Source: Daldinia sp. FL1419
Taxonomy: Eukaryota > Ascomycota > Sordariomycetes > Xylariales > Hypoxylaceae
Length of the DNA stretch: 49,911 nt
Assembly: GCA_025201765.1 (NCBI GenBank)
Contig: MU623535.1
Coordinates: 1 to 49,911, forward strand
Reading direction: 5' to 3'
The position numbers were made by a program, and so were the translations under genes. Below, one piece after another: positions 1 to 10,831 of this stretch (within the stretch, counting starts at the first letter, position 1; every line of letters begins with the position of its first letter). The notes beneath the pieces are model-generated. The model did not search any database. It was not told the origin of the DNA and worked only from the letters and a program-made list of their open reading frames with translations.

Positions 1-787
1 TAAAAATTAGAATTGAAGACCCCCCCCACCCCCCCCCTTTTTAAAATTCTAATTTATTAAATAACTTCTAAAACTTAGAAGAATTCTAAAATTTAGAAGA
101 ATTTTATCTTTAGAATACACCTGGTGCAATGGAATGCTACTACTATTTAGAATGATTATAGGTTTTAGAATCATTTTGCAGTCTCATAAGGTCCCGGTAT
201 GGTAGTTAAATCAGAAGTAGATCTTCTTTATTCTACCTAGTAGTTACCCAATTTAGAAATTGCGTATTGTACATAGACTAGTTATGTAATCCGTCCGGGG
301 TTTTTACTCGCTGTGCCTCTTCGTGTGCCTCTTCGTGTAAGCCCTAAAATCTAAAATGTTTCTTCGTTGTCATACCAAAGAAACCCCCCCCTCCCCCCCC
401 TCCTATCAGATTCACTTCTAACTTCCGAGTGGCTTGAGGTAGATTGTCGTGGGGCTGAGACTAGCAAACGCCTTTATTTGTTTTTTATTAGCCGTCTAGG
501 GGCAGGTGATTGGGTCTTACAAAGGTCCTTGAGGGGATGAAAAGGACTGGTCGGATTGCTGTTTGTCCTCTATTCGAGGCACGAAGGGAGGTGACCTGGG
601 ATAGGCCCGTAGGATCGCATTTAGAAGGTTTCCATGCAATCCGAGGGTCATTAATCATTAATGATTACCCCTCATTAAAAGACCCAAACGGAGTCCTGAG
701 CGGTGAGACGGGTTTGACATCATATTGCAAACACTTTGTTTGTAGCCGAGAGGCCGAAAAGGGTGGCTTGACACGGTACGCATGTAG

Positions 788-859
788 CCACGATGCCACG
801 ATGCCACGATGCCACGATGCCACGATGCCTAGATGCCTACTTGCCTACTTGCCTACTAG
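788..859. repeat. 8-bp minisatellite with two unit types
   Basis: Nine head-to-tail 8-bp units are visible. Five copies of CCACGATG (788-827) are followed by one CCTAGATG (828-835), two CCTACTTG (836-851) and a final CCTACTAG (852-859). The array changes type stepwise through intermediate units, as expected of replication slippage. Confidence 0.95.
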
Positions 860-1050
860 GTTGGAAGTTGGAACGACAAGAAGCAAATCGTTCAAATCGT
901 TCAGATTGTTCAACTCGTCACCACGGCTCTGCCTTGCACCACACGGGATAACCTAGAAATTTGCTTCGCTTTCGCCAAGTTTGTGAGGCTGCGTACGCAT
1001 TTATTCTGCACTGTTTCTTCGCCCTGCGCCATTATTTCGACATGATTACG

Positions 1051-1081
<31 letters not shown>

Positions 1082-1092
1082 CTCTCTCTTCC
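1051..1092. repeat. CT-rich microsatellite
   Basis: A run of TC dinucleotides starts after ACGTC and grades into TTCTCTCTCC. It creates spurious Ser/Leu and Arg/Glu-rich open frames on both strands, which are not genes. Confidence 0.9.
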
Positions 1093-2051
1093 CCCCCCCT
1101 TCCAAACCAAGTAGTCGACCGACTATACACGCCCGACCAGATAGAATATCCTGAAAATCAGCAGCGAGCGGTTTACTACATACCTTAGGTAGGCTAGGTA
1201 TTTGATCGTATTCTTCGTCTGTGGCGTGCATCGAGAGGGATCATGTTCCTTGATTCAGGCCGCGTCTTTGTATCAGACTATCCAGGCCACTCCATCCTTT
1301 TTTCAGCAGTAGAAGATAACTGTGCTGCATAGAGAAATAAATACTACGCTGGCCGCACGCGCGGAATCGATGACACGGAATCGACGAGGTGCAGAAGATG
1401 GTGTCGCACTGCGCCTTTCAGCTCCCCGCCTGTCTTGCACCAGTGCCAGCACACGGTTCGTCCGCTTCCCGCTTCCCGCTTCCGCTAGCACCCGGCATGG
1501 TGCCGATCGTGTCGATGGTAAGGTTACCTAGCTGGCAGGGGGTCCTCGGTCACGAAGCTGACAGCCTACACTACTTGCTTTCTCTCCGCGGGCAATCTTA
1601 TATGTCTCGTGAGACTTAGCCCACGCCATTCGCCCGAGGTGCTGAAAAGTCTAGTTACATATGTTTTACTTCATGTAACTATGGTTACGCTCCAAAGTAC
1701 TGGACTTTTTATTATTACCTACCTACCTACCTATTACTTGGTTATTGAGGTCCTTGTAGTAGAGTACCTTTGATATTTAGAAACATGCTGCCTCAAGTGT
1801 AACCAATCAACCATCCTTCCCGTCCGTGTCTCTTCTCAGCTGCGTCCACTTGGACCTTCGGCCCATATAAACAAGCTGAGCCGTTGCCCGTCTTCTGATA
1901 TTACGATGCTTGATGCGCTCTCCCCCACATTCTCCCCCTCTAGACTTATTCCCATGGCGCGGGTTTTGTTCTGCCCCGTCCGAGCACCCCGAGCGTAGAT
2001 TACCTTAGGTAGCAGAGCCGCTAGCGCGCTGTCGACTTCCATCCCGAAAGT

Positions 2052-3254
2052 ATGGGGCACCGGGACGACTTGATCGCGGCTATGGTCGTCTTCTTGGTGG
2101 TTGACACACTCGCTATAGCCGCTCGCCTTTATGTCCGGACGAAGATGCTAACTCGGGGTTTCGGGCTGGACGATGTTGTCCTTATCCTGACATATGTAAT
2201 ACCACCCGCAATATATACGCTATGAGTTATACAAGTCTAATGCTAATACTATCATGACCACTAGATCGGCTTCATTATCTCTTGTGCTATGGGCTTTACA
2301 TCCATGCACTACGGCTATGCTGCACAAGATGAACAGCCATTCTACGATAAAAGCAAGTCTACAAAGGTAGGTAATGTATCCGCATACCCGGTCCTGATCC
2401 AAGTTCTACCGCTCAACTATGACTTAGCTCAAGAACTAATAGAAACATGCCCATATCTAGTTCCTATTCGCTAACCAGCTAAGTCTCTACATCAGCGCCG
2501 GGTTCGTCAAGATAGCCGTGGCGCTCGTCCTCTATCGTCTCTCCTCGACCAAGAAGCTACGTTGGCTCTTGATCGGGTCTATGGCCGTCGTCACGCTCTG
2601 GACTGTAGTGATGACGATATTTGCGTCGTGGCCGTGTGCCCAAGGCGGTGCGTCCAACTGGGCCGGCAGCAAGTCTTGTACCCAAATCGGTTACTTCCGC
2701 ACCATTACGAATATATTCATCGATTATTTCTACGCGTTGCTGCCAATACATATACTTAGAAAGGTGAAGATGGGCACGAGGTTAAAAATATCAGTGTTGC
2801 TGTTGCTAGGGTTAGGCGCATTGTATGTTGCTTCTTCTATTCTCACACCCCTATTACCATACATTAGATACACCCGGACGGGATGAGCTACTAAACCTAT
2901 ACTTATCATTCATCTTGCAGCGCAAGTTCCGCCACCATCGTCAAGCTCGTCATCATAGTTAGACTATCAACCGCCAAGGGCGAGGAAGCCCAAGCTCTAC
3001 ATTACGACTTGCTACTCTGGGCCGATATCGAGCTCGGAATGGCCACCTTCGCAGCATCCGCAGCAGCCCTACGACCTCTACTCAAACACATTCCAAACTT
3101 CTGGAGCAAGAACTATTCATCGAACGGTCGCAGCCGCAGCACTAGTGAGGCCGTCGGACCCTACCGGGAACTCGGTGTCGGTGCTAGTAACGAACTGCGC
3201 CCGGTAAGCAGGGCCAATGGGAAAGACGTCGATGGGGATATATTTGTAGTTTAA
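2052..3254 (+). CDS. Rhodopsin-domain (PTH11-like) integral membrane protein
   Basis: Exons are 2052-2195, 2265-2366, 2461-2822 and 2921-3254, giving 313 residues. All junctions keep frame; the third intron has a GTATGT donor and TTGCAG acceptor, and joins GAF to ASSATIVKLVII, which fits the family. The product starts MGHRDDLIAAMV and carries the arginine-containing first-loop pattern AARLYVRTKMLTRGFGLDD typical of the fungal rhodopsin domain (PF20684). Several hydrophobic helices follow (for example ALVLYRL, AVVTLWTVVMTIFA, ISVLLLLGLGAF), then LLLWADIELGMATFAASAAALRPL, the usual last helix, and a hydrophilic Ser/Arg-rich tail of about 50 residues. Family members are seven-helix plasma-membrane proteins of mostly unknown ligand, some related to the PTH11 surface receptor. 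No N-terminal CFEM domain is present. The family is clear; ligand and role are not inferable. Confidence 0.9.
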
Positions 3255-4560
3255 GAAGGCGGATCAGGTACGGGTTACAGAGATAGCTCGTGGGTTATAC
3301 GTTGGAAAGGGGCTTATGGCCCTCGTGCCTTTATGGTTTTACCAAGGCTAGATCGGCATCATGTACAATATTGCTAGTTGAAGCTTTTGGTTAACACAAG
3401 CTAGCTACCTAGGTAGGTAGACATGTATTACTATTACTTGCGTATCTATAGGCTTTTTTTCTGGGAGTTATATGCATAAGCAGGTAACGCCCCTCCCTTC
3501 TTTTTTTTCTATTGCCCAAAGCAGAGTCAAAGAGTAAGATTTGAGCTAATAGCAGCCATAAGGTTATGCTTGATTGATAGGTAGCAATGAAAGTTATTAT
3601 CTAAAAAAAAAAACACCCGACTATTCCAATGCCTATCGTATGACCCAAGCTTTATCCTCGTAGCGACTTAATAGCTATATCCCAAAATGCCGCCGGTCCT
3701 ATCAAGGAAACCTTGTCTCACCATATAGTTAAAACCAGCCATAGTTCGGTAACTATAGAAAAAAATATGCAAGGGTATTTATCTTCTATAAGTCCGATGT
3801 GAGGCTCTTCATAGGATTCGGGAAGTTTGCAAAGGAGTCTCGATCCAATATCTCTCTAGCTTTAGCGTTAGGTACAGGACAGGATCTAGGTCCTCGTATT
3901 CGTCATTAGTCTGGCGGTGTGTTGCCTCTCGAGAAGAGGAGTCCTTCTATAAGCTAGGATAAAGTCTAATCTTACAGACTTCCTCATGACGGCCTGGAAT
4001 TGGGGAGGGTCTGTCATCTGCTCCCCCCCCCCCCCCCTGATCGTCTCTGCTGGACGAAGTGTCTGCTGCTATCGAATTATCGTCCAATGGCAATCGGGCC
4101 AATTGCCATTCTAACAAAGGCAAGACTGTCTGTCATTCTTGGGTAGCCCTACTAGTTACAACTTGGCCCTGGACTAGCAATGGGGCCAACCGCCGATGCT
4201 TATGCTCTCAAAGTGTTACGTATAAGTTGTTCCTTGAAGATGGGAGCAGGTAGTATCTGGATTCTGAGGGATTCTCACAGTATCTCCCGGACTTGAAGAC
4301 TGCCCTGATTCCTCCTTCTTTAGGGTGCTATCGGCTGATTAATTTCCGTGTTCCGTCAACCAAATTCTCGTCGTTTTCCATCTGTTTTATCGCTTACCCA
4401 ATCGTACTCAGCTTTTCCGAGGAGATTCCCTAGTAAGTAGAACAGTTTGTGTTTATCTTCGTCCGAGATATTATCAGATTATTTTAACCCCTTATCCAAT
4501 TTCTTAGTTTGTTTCAGGGTTAGGTTTACTTTTCTATATATCCATGTGTTGCTAGGTAGA
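3255..4560. other. Intergenic DNA between tail-to-tail genes
   Basis: About 1.3 kb between the membrane-protein gene (+) and the gene on the minus strand that ends near 4561. It contains a perfect TACCTAGGTA palindrome at 3406-3415 and a 15-base-class poly-C run near 4022-4037. On the minus strand around 3790-4016 two adjacent frames read like short pieces of protein (TDPPQFQAVMRKS, then after a frame change DEYEDLDPVLYLTLKLERYW), possibly a decayed gene. No intact gene is supported. Confidence 0.5.
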
Positions 4561-5154
4561 CTACCTATCCATCGGTATTTTGGCGGAAGGCAACTCTTGG
4601 TTTGGTTTCTCTATATGTTCCGGGAGGGATATCTTCAAAGTATCCATTTCGTCGCTTGCTTCTTTGGGAGAGGCGCGACTCCAGTCAGCCAGGTCAGTCA
4701 GTAGTGAGTGTCGTGGGTCAAAGGAAACAAGATTCAGATTTGTAGATTGCGATAGGAAGGAGAGTGAGTCCCTGGGTTTGTCGTCGCTCGAGAAGAGGTT
4801 TTTCAAAAGGGTGTTAAGCTCAGAGTCGGGGTATGGCTCTCCCATCGAAGCTGGATCGAAACCCTTTGTCGGGGCTTCAGCCGAAAGAGATTTCGAAAAG
4901 GCAATTGTCTGAGAAAGATTACGAAGAGGGTTCGCCAAACAATTATATACATCTGAGATAGATTGGTGTAATTTGGCTAATAGCGCAACGGAATTCCGGG
5001 TCATGGCCGATATCGTCTTAGTACTACGTAGATCCGCAAGAGCCAGTAAAGACGTCGTCGTCATTGATGTTATAGCTACCACTGCTATGGGCACGGGGAC
5101 TAGAACCAGCAACACTAGCAGTCGTATCCATATCCACATCGCTACTAACCCCAT
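4561..5154 (-). other. Overlapping frame: possible 3' exon with membrane helix
   Basis: This minus-strand frame overlaps the end of the 494-codon frame in another phase and is open upstream to about 5191. It begins MGLVAMWIWIRLL, followed by VLLVLVPVPIAVVAI, a good single transmembrane helix, then a soluble Ser/Leu-rich stretch with helix-like heptads (SVALLAKLHQSISDVYNCL) and ends LPSAKIPMDR. Possible acceptors for joining it to the upstream frame are the TAG near 5193 and the CAG near 5153; neither pairs with a donor of good consensus, so I could not choose. If spliced in, the product would be a protein of over 600 residues with a membrane anchor after its disordered region. It could instead be a chance open frame. 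Confidence 0.35.
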
Positions 5155-6508
5155 CCTGGTCCACGGGCACCTCCACGGTATATCGGCCGATCTGTCCTAC
5201 GACCGGGAACCCGGTCCCGGCTGTCTGCCTGAGTCTAGGCGACGTGCGCGATGGTGTGGGGGACGTGGGCAGCGGCACAGGCACCCAGCCCCAAGCACTC
5301 GGCAGCTCTAAAAGCTTTAATAAACAGTTATGAGGCGTGATAGGTAGCCGTCGTATAGTACGAGGACTGCGTGCTATTGGGGTAAATGGACGACCGTCTC
5401 GCCCGTCGCACTGCCGGGGACGACGCGGGGTGTGGGGTATTGATCCTCGGGACGATGGACACTCGTAGGGCCTTTGTGGACTTACTGCGCCATGGTTCAA
5501 GGATGTGATAGTTGGAAGAAAAGGTTCATGGTTGACTCTAAAGTCGGACCCCACGTCGGCGGTAGAGTCACTATTTTGGTCCTCGAGGGAGAAACGCTCG
5601 GCGGGAGGCCTGAGGGAGCCTACAGTCGCAGAGGAAGATGCGTGGCTGCACGTCGAAGGCGTAGGCGAGCCAGGGCGAGGGTTTTGGAGACAGCTCGGGC
5701 CGTCGAGGAAAGCCGGAAAGGGAGCGTCGGGGTCTAGAGGCAGGTACTCAGGGGCTCTCTTATTTATCACGAAGGTGTCCAGAAGGACCCCACGTCTGAT
5801 ATCGCGACAATAGTAGCGAAGACGATCTATTACCACCGAAGAGTCTTCATGGAAGCAACGTAGATAAGCTTTTTCTACATCCTCTTTCATCGCTTCTTCG
5901 ACTCTATGAGCTACGGTTCGTAGCGTCATGTGAGGATTTCCGGTCATGAGTCTGATCATGATCATATCTATGCTGAGTCTCGTGGCCGTCGATATTAAAA
6001 AATGCTCGAAATCAACGATGACCCGCTCCCACGCCTCCTTGAAGCCTCTCCATATCCTTCTACGGACGTATTCCCGCTGCTCGGGCAGGAAGGGTACCTC
6101 AAGGTTGTCGACGACGCTAGAGATGGATTGTGGGCGCAGGAGATGGTTCAAAGGTTGTCCGGTGGAACTAGTTTGATTATGGGAGACAGCTTCGGTGGAC
6201 TGCGAAGGGATTGACTGATGCTGTACTGCTTCCTGAGACGTACTACAGGTTTCTGCAGCCGACTCTTGGATTGCAATGAGACTTGTGACTGTTGACGACT
6301 GATCGTACACATCACCACAGATAGTCAGTTGAGATAATGCGGCGGCGGTAGATGTGGTTTCCGCGTCTACCTCCGTGTCCTCTCGGGCTATAATAGTATC
6401 TTGCATCGCAACTTTACCTTGAAGGTGTACGGTGAAACCTTCATCGACGCTCTCCATTGCCGCATCGGGTTGGACAACCCTCGTGTCTCTGCGATATTGG
6501 GAAGACAT
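5024..6508 (-). CDS. Hypothetical protein, 494-residue frame, C-terminus uncertain
   Basis: I do not recognise this protein. The frame is open for 494 codons from an ATG at 6508. The N-terminal 130 residues are polar and low-complexity. A structured part at about 135-260 has charged helices (EYVRRRIWRGFKEAWERVIVDFEHF and a following EEAMKEDVEKAYLRCF-like stretch). After that the chain is Pro/Ser/Arg-rich and probably disordered, with TP and SP sites. The frame ends shortly after NINDDDVFTGSCGST. A second, overlapping minus-strand frame (4561-5154) has a strong membrane segment and stays open for nearly 200 codons, so an intron near 5150-5290 may switch frames and give a different C-terminus. 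Upstream lies a GA-rich 14-bp tandem repeat that may lie in its promoter. Gene existence is fairly likely; the exact 3' structure is not. Confidence 0.55.
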   Translation of the reverse strand: MSSQYRRDTRVVQPDAAMESVDEGFTVHLQGKVAMQDTIIAREDTEVDAETTSTAAALSQLTICGDVYDQSSTVTSLIAIQESAAETCSTSQEAVQHQSIPSQSTEAVSHNQTSSTGQPLNHLLRPQSISSVVDNLEVPFLPEQREYVRRRIWRGFKEAWERVIVDFEHFLISTATRLSIDMIMIRLMTGNPHMTLRTVAHRVEEAMKEDVEKAYLRCFHEDSSVVIDRLRYYCRDIRRGVLLDTFVINKRAPEYLPLDPDAPFPAFLDGPSCLQNPRPGSPTPSTCSHASSSATVGSLRPPAERFSLEDQNSDSTADVGSDFRVNHEPFLPTITSLNHGAVSPQRPYECPSSRGSIPHTPRRPRQCDGRDGRPFTPIARSPRTIRRLPITPHNCLLKLLELPSAWGWVPVPLPTSPTPSRTSPRLRQTAGTGFPVVGQIGRYTVEVPVDQDGVSSDVDMDTTASVAGSSPRAHSSGSYNINDDDVFTGSCGST

Positions 6509-7298
6509 GACTTATCGGATGGGCAAAGAAGAAGGCGAATTAGACTCTGGGTAACTAGAGACTCTTTGCCGAGTTGATGTTGAATTGATGCTGAATTATT
6601 GCTGAATTATTGCTGAAATGCTACTGTTGCGTAATGTAACTACCTAAGGTTAGGGACTACGCTCAGTGCTGTAAAGACGGAGAAGAGAGAAGATCGAAGA
6701 GAGAGGATCGAAGAGAGAGGATCGAAGAGAGAGGATCGAAGAGAGAAGAGAGAAGAAGAAGAAAAAAGAAGAGGAAATGTTTTTGGGAAGTATCGAGGCG
6801 CGTCAGAGCTAAGGGTTGCTGAGGGAAAGAGGCAGTTTTGTATCACAGGTAACTTAGCAACTACCTACTTAAGCTGCTAAGGTACAAACATTTACTACGA
6901 AAATAGGCTACGACAACCCTTGTGGCAAACTATATCTTTGGAGTCAATGCGTTTGTATCAGAGAACTATACCTAAACTTGAAACGCGCATGTGCATATTT
7001 TACTTTGAGCGATGTAGTTTCGCTTAGGTAGGTACGTATATCCTATTAATATAGGTAGGTACCTACCTATCACTACCTATCGCTACCTAAGGTGATAGAC
7101 TTGCTCTCAAAGAGTCATCGGAGACATACATGTTATGGAACATTATCATCCGTAACTATCTGCTGATGTACATCATAAACTACCTAGGCTACCTAGGCTA
7201 GGTATATACCTACTGTATATACTACCTACTACCCTTAGAGTTGGGGACCACGGAAGACCAACGACACGACGTTACAGGACAATCTTCGTTTAGCTCGT
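6509..7298. other. Intergenic DNA upstream of the 6508 gene
   Basis: About 790 bp. It holds the GA-rich tandem repeat and, at 7020-7220, a dense cluster of CCTA/TAGG motifs, many in palindromic arrangement. The right side would contain the 3' UTR of the FAD oxidase. No gene is seen. Confidence 0.6.
6692..6747. repeat. 14-bp purine-rich tandem repeat
   Basis: Four tandem copies of GATCGAAGAGAGAG (6692-6705, 6706-6719, 6720-6733 and 6734-6747, the last with one change) are followed by a GAA/GA-rich tract to about 6775. The block is strictly purine-rich on the plus strand apart from the TC of each unit and lies about 190-270 bp upstream of the start codon at 6508. Confidence 0.93.
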
Positions 7299-9241
7299 TC
7301 AATCGTAAAGGCCCAAGATCTCCCCGATAATGCTCTTGAATATTCCCTTTGGATCAAACTTCTCACGCACGGCTTTGAATCTTGCTAGGTGAGCGGGATC
7401 AAGGTTCTTCGTCGCGTTTCCGAATACCTCACGCGTGTTCTTTGTCCAGTGGGGCCTGGCTGGGAACTCGTCGATGAGAATCTTTGCTAATCTTGGGTCT
7501 ATAATAGTTTGTGTTAATTATCCAAAGTCCCCTCTCGAGGCCATACGGAGCGAATTGCTTACAAAAGTCTTCGTTGAAACGCTTGCCATCTCCGATAGTA
7601 GGTTTGAACGAGGGGAAGTCAAACATGATGGCGCCCTTAGTCCAGTCGGCGCCGTCAGAAGTGTTGTACGTGACCTGACCTAACAAGTCGTAGTAAGGCC
7701 TAGATGATTACCCAATTAGCAGAGGTGCAAACATGCCGTCCGATCGGTGAAATATGCTTACCTTCCGAATTTAATATTAATACCACTGCGGTAGGTGCTC
7801 GTCATGATGATACCTTTCTTTGCCTCGTCGTCGAACGCCTGTCGTACGCGCTTAAGCATCTGGTTGGCTAGCGTGATAGGGAACGCTAATTCCAGGGTAG
7901 CGCCGTGCAAGCCGTACTCCCACTCGGGTTTCTGATCTGGATAGAGACCACCAATTAGGACGTCGTAGTTCCAGCCGTATACAGGCCACTCAGTGATCGT
8001 CTTTTGAGTCGTCTTCTCGCGAAAGTTAGGGGCGGACCAAAGTCCAAACGCGGTAGTTTCGAAGAACATGTTGGAGGTCGCTAGATACTTTCCGCTCTCC
8101 AAGGTAGATTTTGCGACGAACGCCTCTGTATCGGTAATGGAGAATGTGTTCTGGAACCCCTCCTGGTCACTGAGAGTGAGAGGAATCTTGTCATAGTATC
8201 GCCAGTGGAACTTCTTCATGTACGGCCACCACTATAAAACGTCAGAATAATGAGCTTACTGTTTGGATAGGGGTATATCCTCATACCCAAAAGTTGGCCG
8301 TAGCATATGGCGCGATTAAGCCGTAAATATCGCCATTCAGCACATCATCTTCATCTAGGCTAGTCTTTTGTTAGAAGAGGGATGAATGCTTCAACTAGTA
8401 GAATGGAACTTACGTTTCTTGTTTGGCGAAGACCTTGAAGTCGGGGTAGATCTTGAACTTCATGCGAACAATGACACCCAACAGACCCAGTGATGTCGAA
8501 GCGGCAAGCCAATCGTCATTAGCCTCGTCGCGCTCAAGCGTAACAATTTCACCGTTCCCATTAACGATATCTAGCGACAGGACACCAGCCGCGACCATTG
8601 AATCTTCTCGGACAGCGGAGCGATGTCCGCCCATCGCCACCGCACCGGCCATTGTAATATTCCAGTTAACCAACGTATACCCCATGGACGCACTGTTGTT
8701 ATGGAGATATTCAGCTAGCTGGAGGAACGTTACGCCGGCTTCTATGTCGACTGTCCCAGTGTCCGCGCCCTCCTCGAGTACTAGATTCGAAATCTTGTTC
8801 ACACCTTCCGTGCGGATGATGATCGTGTCTGGGTTATCCGAGCACATAGTATCGTACCTTTACAATGACTGAAATTAGAACTCGTTTGCTATGGATCCCC
8901 CCAGAAGTATCAGACAGGCGCAATGATCCCTATGAAATATATAATGGGAATGGAACTGGATAGATTTCTTGAATGATACATGCTAACAAAGACTTGTTGC
9001 GACTCCAGGCTCTCACTTACCACATGTGAACCTTTCCTGACGCCCTTACGGGCGTTCCACTCGCAGACGCATTCTTGACTATCTGAGCGATGTCGTCGAC
9101 GCTGGTAGCATTGTGGACAAGGGCGACATCGTTGCAAGCAGGAAAACCTTCGCCGTCAAATGTGTTATACGGGATAGCCGAGACTCTGCCAACGCCAACA
9201 ATGGCGACGGCAGAGGCGAGAGCGCGATTAAGAACCGACAT
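7299..9241 (-). CDS. Secreted FAD-linked oxidase (lactone-oxidase-like)
   Basis: Six exons, read downwards: 9241-9021, 8857-8414, 8359-8287, 8231-7762, 7699-7563, 7498-7299; 514 residues. All junctions keep frame and most donors are GTAAGT, GTAAGC or GTATGA. The ATG at 9241 begins a signal-peptide-like segment (MSVLNRALASAVAIVGVGRVSA). An FAD-binding PCMH-type domain (PF01565) follows: VRASGKVHMW, with His72 at the place of the usual flavin-binding His, then DIEAGVTFLQLAEYL and MAGAVAMGGHRSA. The C-terminus has PHWTKNTREVF and FKAVREKFDPKGIF, as in sugar-lactone oxidases (ALO, PF04030), where HWxK lies near the flavin. Such enzymes oxidise a sugar, lactone or related alcohol with O2 and release H2O2. 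The signal peptide suggests secretion, so vitamin-C-type synthesis in mitochondria is unlikely. Substrate unknown. Confidence 0.88.
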
Positions 9242-10831
9242 TGTGGGATGGCCGCGCTATATTTCCCACAGATTCATCAATAGCGGCGGGAATGAGCTTG
9301 AACTTAATAACTAAGCGCCTGGGTTCCTGGAGCCGAGCTGAAGAACTACCTAAGTGGAGAGTTACCTGAGGAGGTAGTACCTACGGTAACCCTGAATTTT
9401 GTATCCATTAAGAGAATCTTCAAAAGGAAGCCCACAGACGCTTCCCCTTGACTCTAATTTCCTCGTGATCGGTGTAGCTGTCTTCTCCCTCCAATCCCAA
9501 CCTCACCTCCAAGTTTCTCTATCCCCAACCTGGTGGGTGCCAGGGGTCCTTGGCCTAAATTTCTCAAAGTCCACATATAAGAGCAAAGGGAATAGCCTTG
9601 CATTACCTACGCGCGACAGGGCCACATCTATCCCGTACCCACCGCTGGCGGTATGCCTCGGATGTGACGTGCATACTGGCAGTAGACAAGTCACCCGTGA
9701 TACGATCGACGCGGACACCGCACTAAGGCACAGGGCACTTACCTAGCGCGGCTTATGACTGCGTTGGAGCGACTAGATCTCGGCGAGATATCTAGCGACG
9801 ACGCCCGGGGTCCTTGATTCCTAATGTGTAGTGCGATATGAACTATATTGTGTTGGTCAATTGGTTGGGCGAACAGACGATGCAGATTGGTCGGAAAACC
9901 CCAAAGAAGGTTCGTCCCTTAGACTATAAGAGACAAGGTCTTCCTACGACGATGTAACACCCCGCCAACTACGGCAAGCGGTGACATAAGAGCAATCGCG
10001 GGGGTACCGTCTGGGGTAGTATCCCCATTCCGCCTTGTGTCGATCATCAGAAGACGACGCATGTAGACGAGCGGACGTGACAGGACGCTGGCTGAGTGCG
10101 CTGTCGCACGAAGGCATACACAGACATATACATGTCGCGCGGAAGTGTATCCGATGGCAGCGCCTCAAAGGTCTCAAAGGTAGGACGAAAATGCATTATG
10201 GTTCATGCTACATCGGGCACGCGAAAAGGCACGAACAGGCCATAGGCATTCGGTTTGTGGCTTTGGCTTGTGATAAATACCTGTCTGCCGCTGGTTTCTG
10301 TCCGCGTGGATTAATAGAAAAATATAAACTTCAGTCAGGACAAGTTGAATTTCGACGGATTCGTCGCTCATTGGGGGAATCTACCTACTTAGTCCGATCT
10401 CAGGGGGGAAATGATAACATCAAATTAAATGGCGAGAACTAACATAACGGTATCCCTTGGGTATTAGAGCAAGTAGGGGTTTACCTTTGCTCTATGGTAA
10501 ACAGGTAGATGTGATGCAGGGGGCTAGGGTTGGCAATTGACCTGCCGAGAAGGTAAATAGGTATCCACATGAAATATCGAGGATACCCTCCCTCCCTCCC
10601 TCCCTATCCATATTAAATTGTTGACGGCGGGGAGATGAATTACAAACCAAGTCAATAGTCATCCTACCACATAAAATTGTTAGTAGTGGCGTCGGCTTGC
10701 GTTCTAGACTACTCGAATCCTCGACAGTAGCAATATTGTAGTCTCGTGCGATCGGAATGATGAATGCTGAATGTAAAAGTATTTTTTATGGAATTTGGGT
10801 ATCGCTATGGATGGCACCTTTTTTGCTGGGC
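9242..10831. other. Intergenic DNA, no supported gene
   Basis: About 1.6 kb between the FAD oxidase start and the POP1 stop. The longest frames begin with non-ATG codons and show no domain-like sequence. A CCCT run lies near 10588-10604. The left part probably carries the oxidase promoter and the right end the POP1 3' UTR. Confidence 0.55.

Larger units (their letters stand above)
1..2051. other. Repeat-rich intergenic DNA, no supported gene
   Basis: No reading frame here shows domain-like sequence, convincing splicing or a plausible product; the open frames are short and several run through low-complexity DNA. The stretch holds poly-C runs near 24-37 and 384-401, a TTAGAA-rich opening 180 bp, an 8-bp minisatellite at 788-859, a CT microsatellite around 1051-1092, and CCTA runs around 1716-1733. 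The last 200 bp or so probably include the promoter of the membrane-protein gene that starts at 2052. Confidence 0.6.

Noticed and set aside
510..956. 148-codon plus-strand frame
   Set aside because: It starts from a non-ATG codon, runs through the 8-bp minisatellite and shows no domain-like sequence.
910..1231. Arg/Glu-rich and Ser/Leu-rich open frames on both strands
   Set aside because: They are translations of the CT microsatellite and have no other coding sign.
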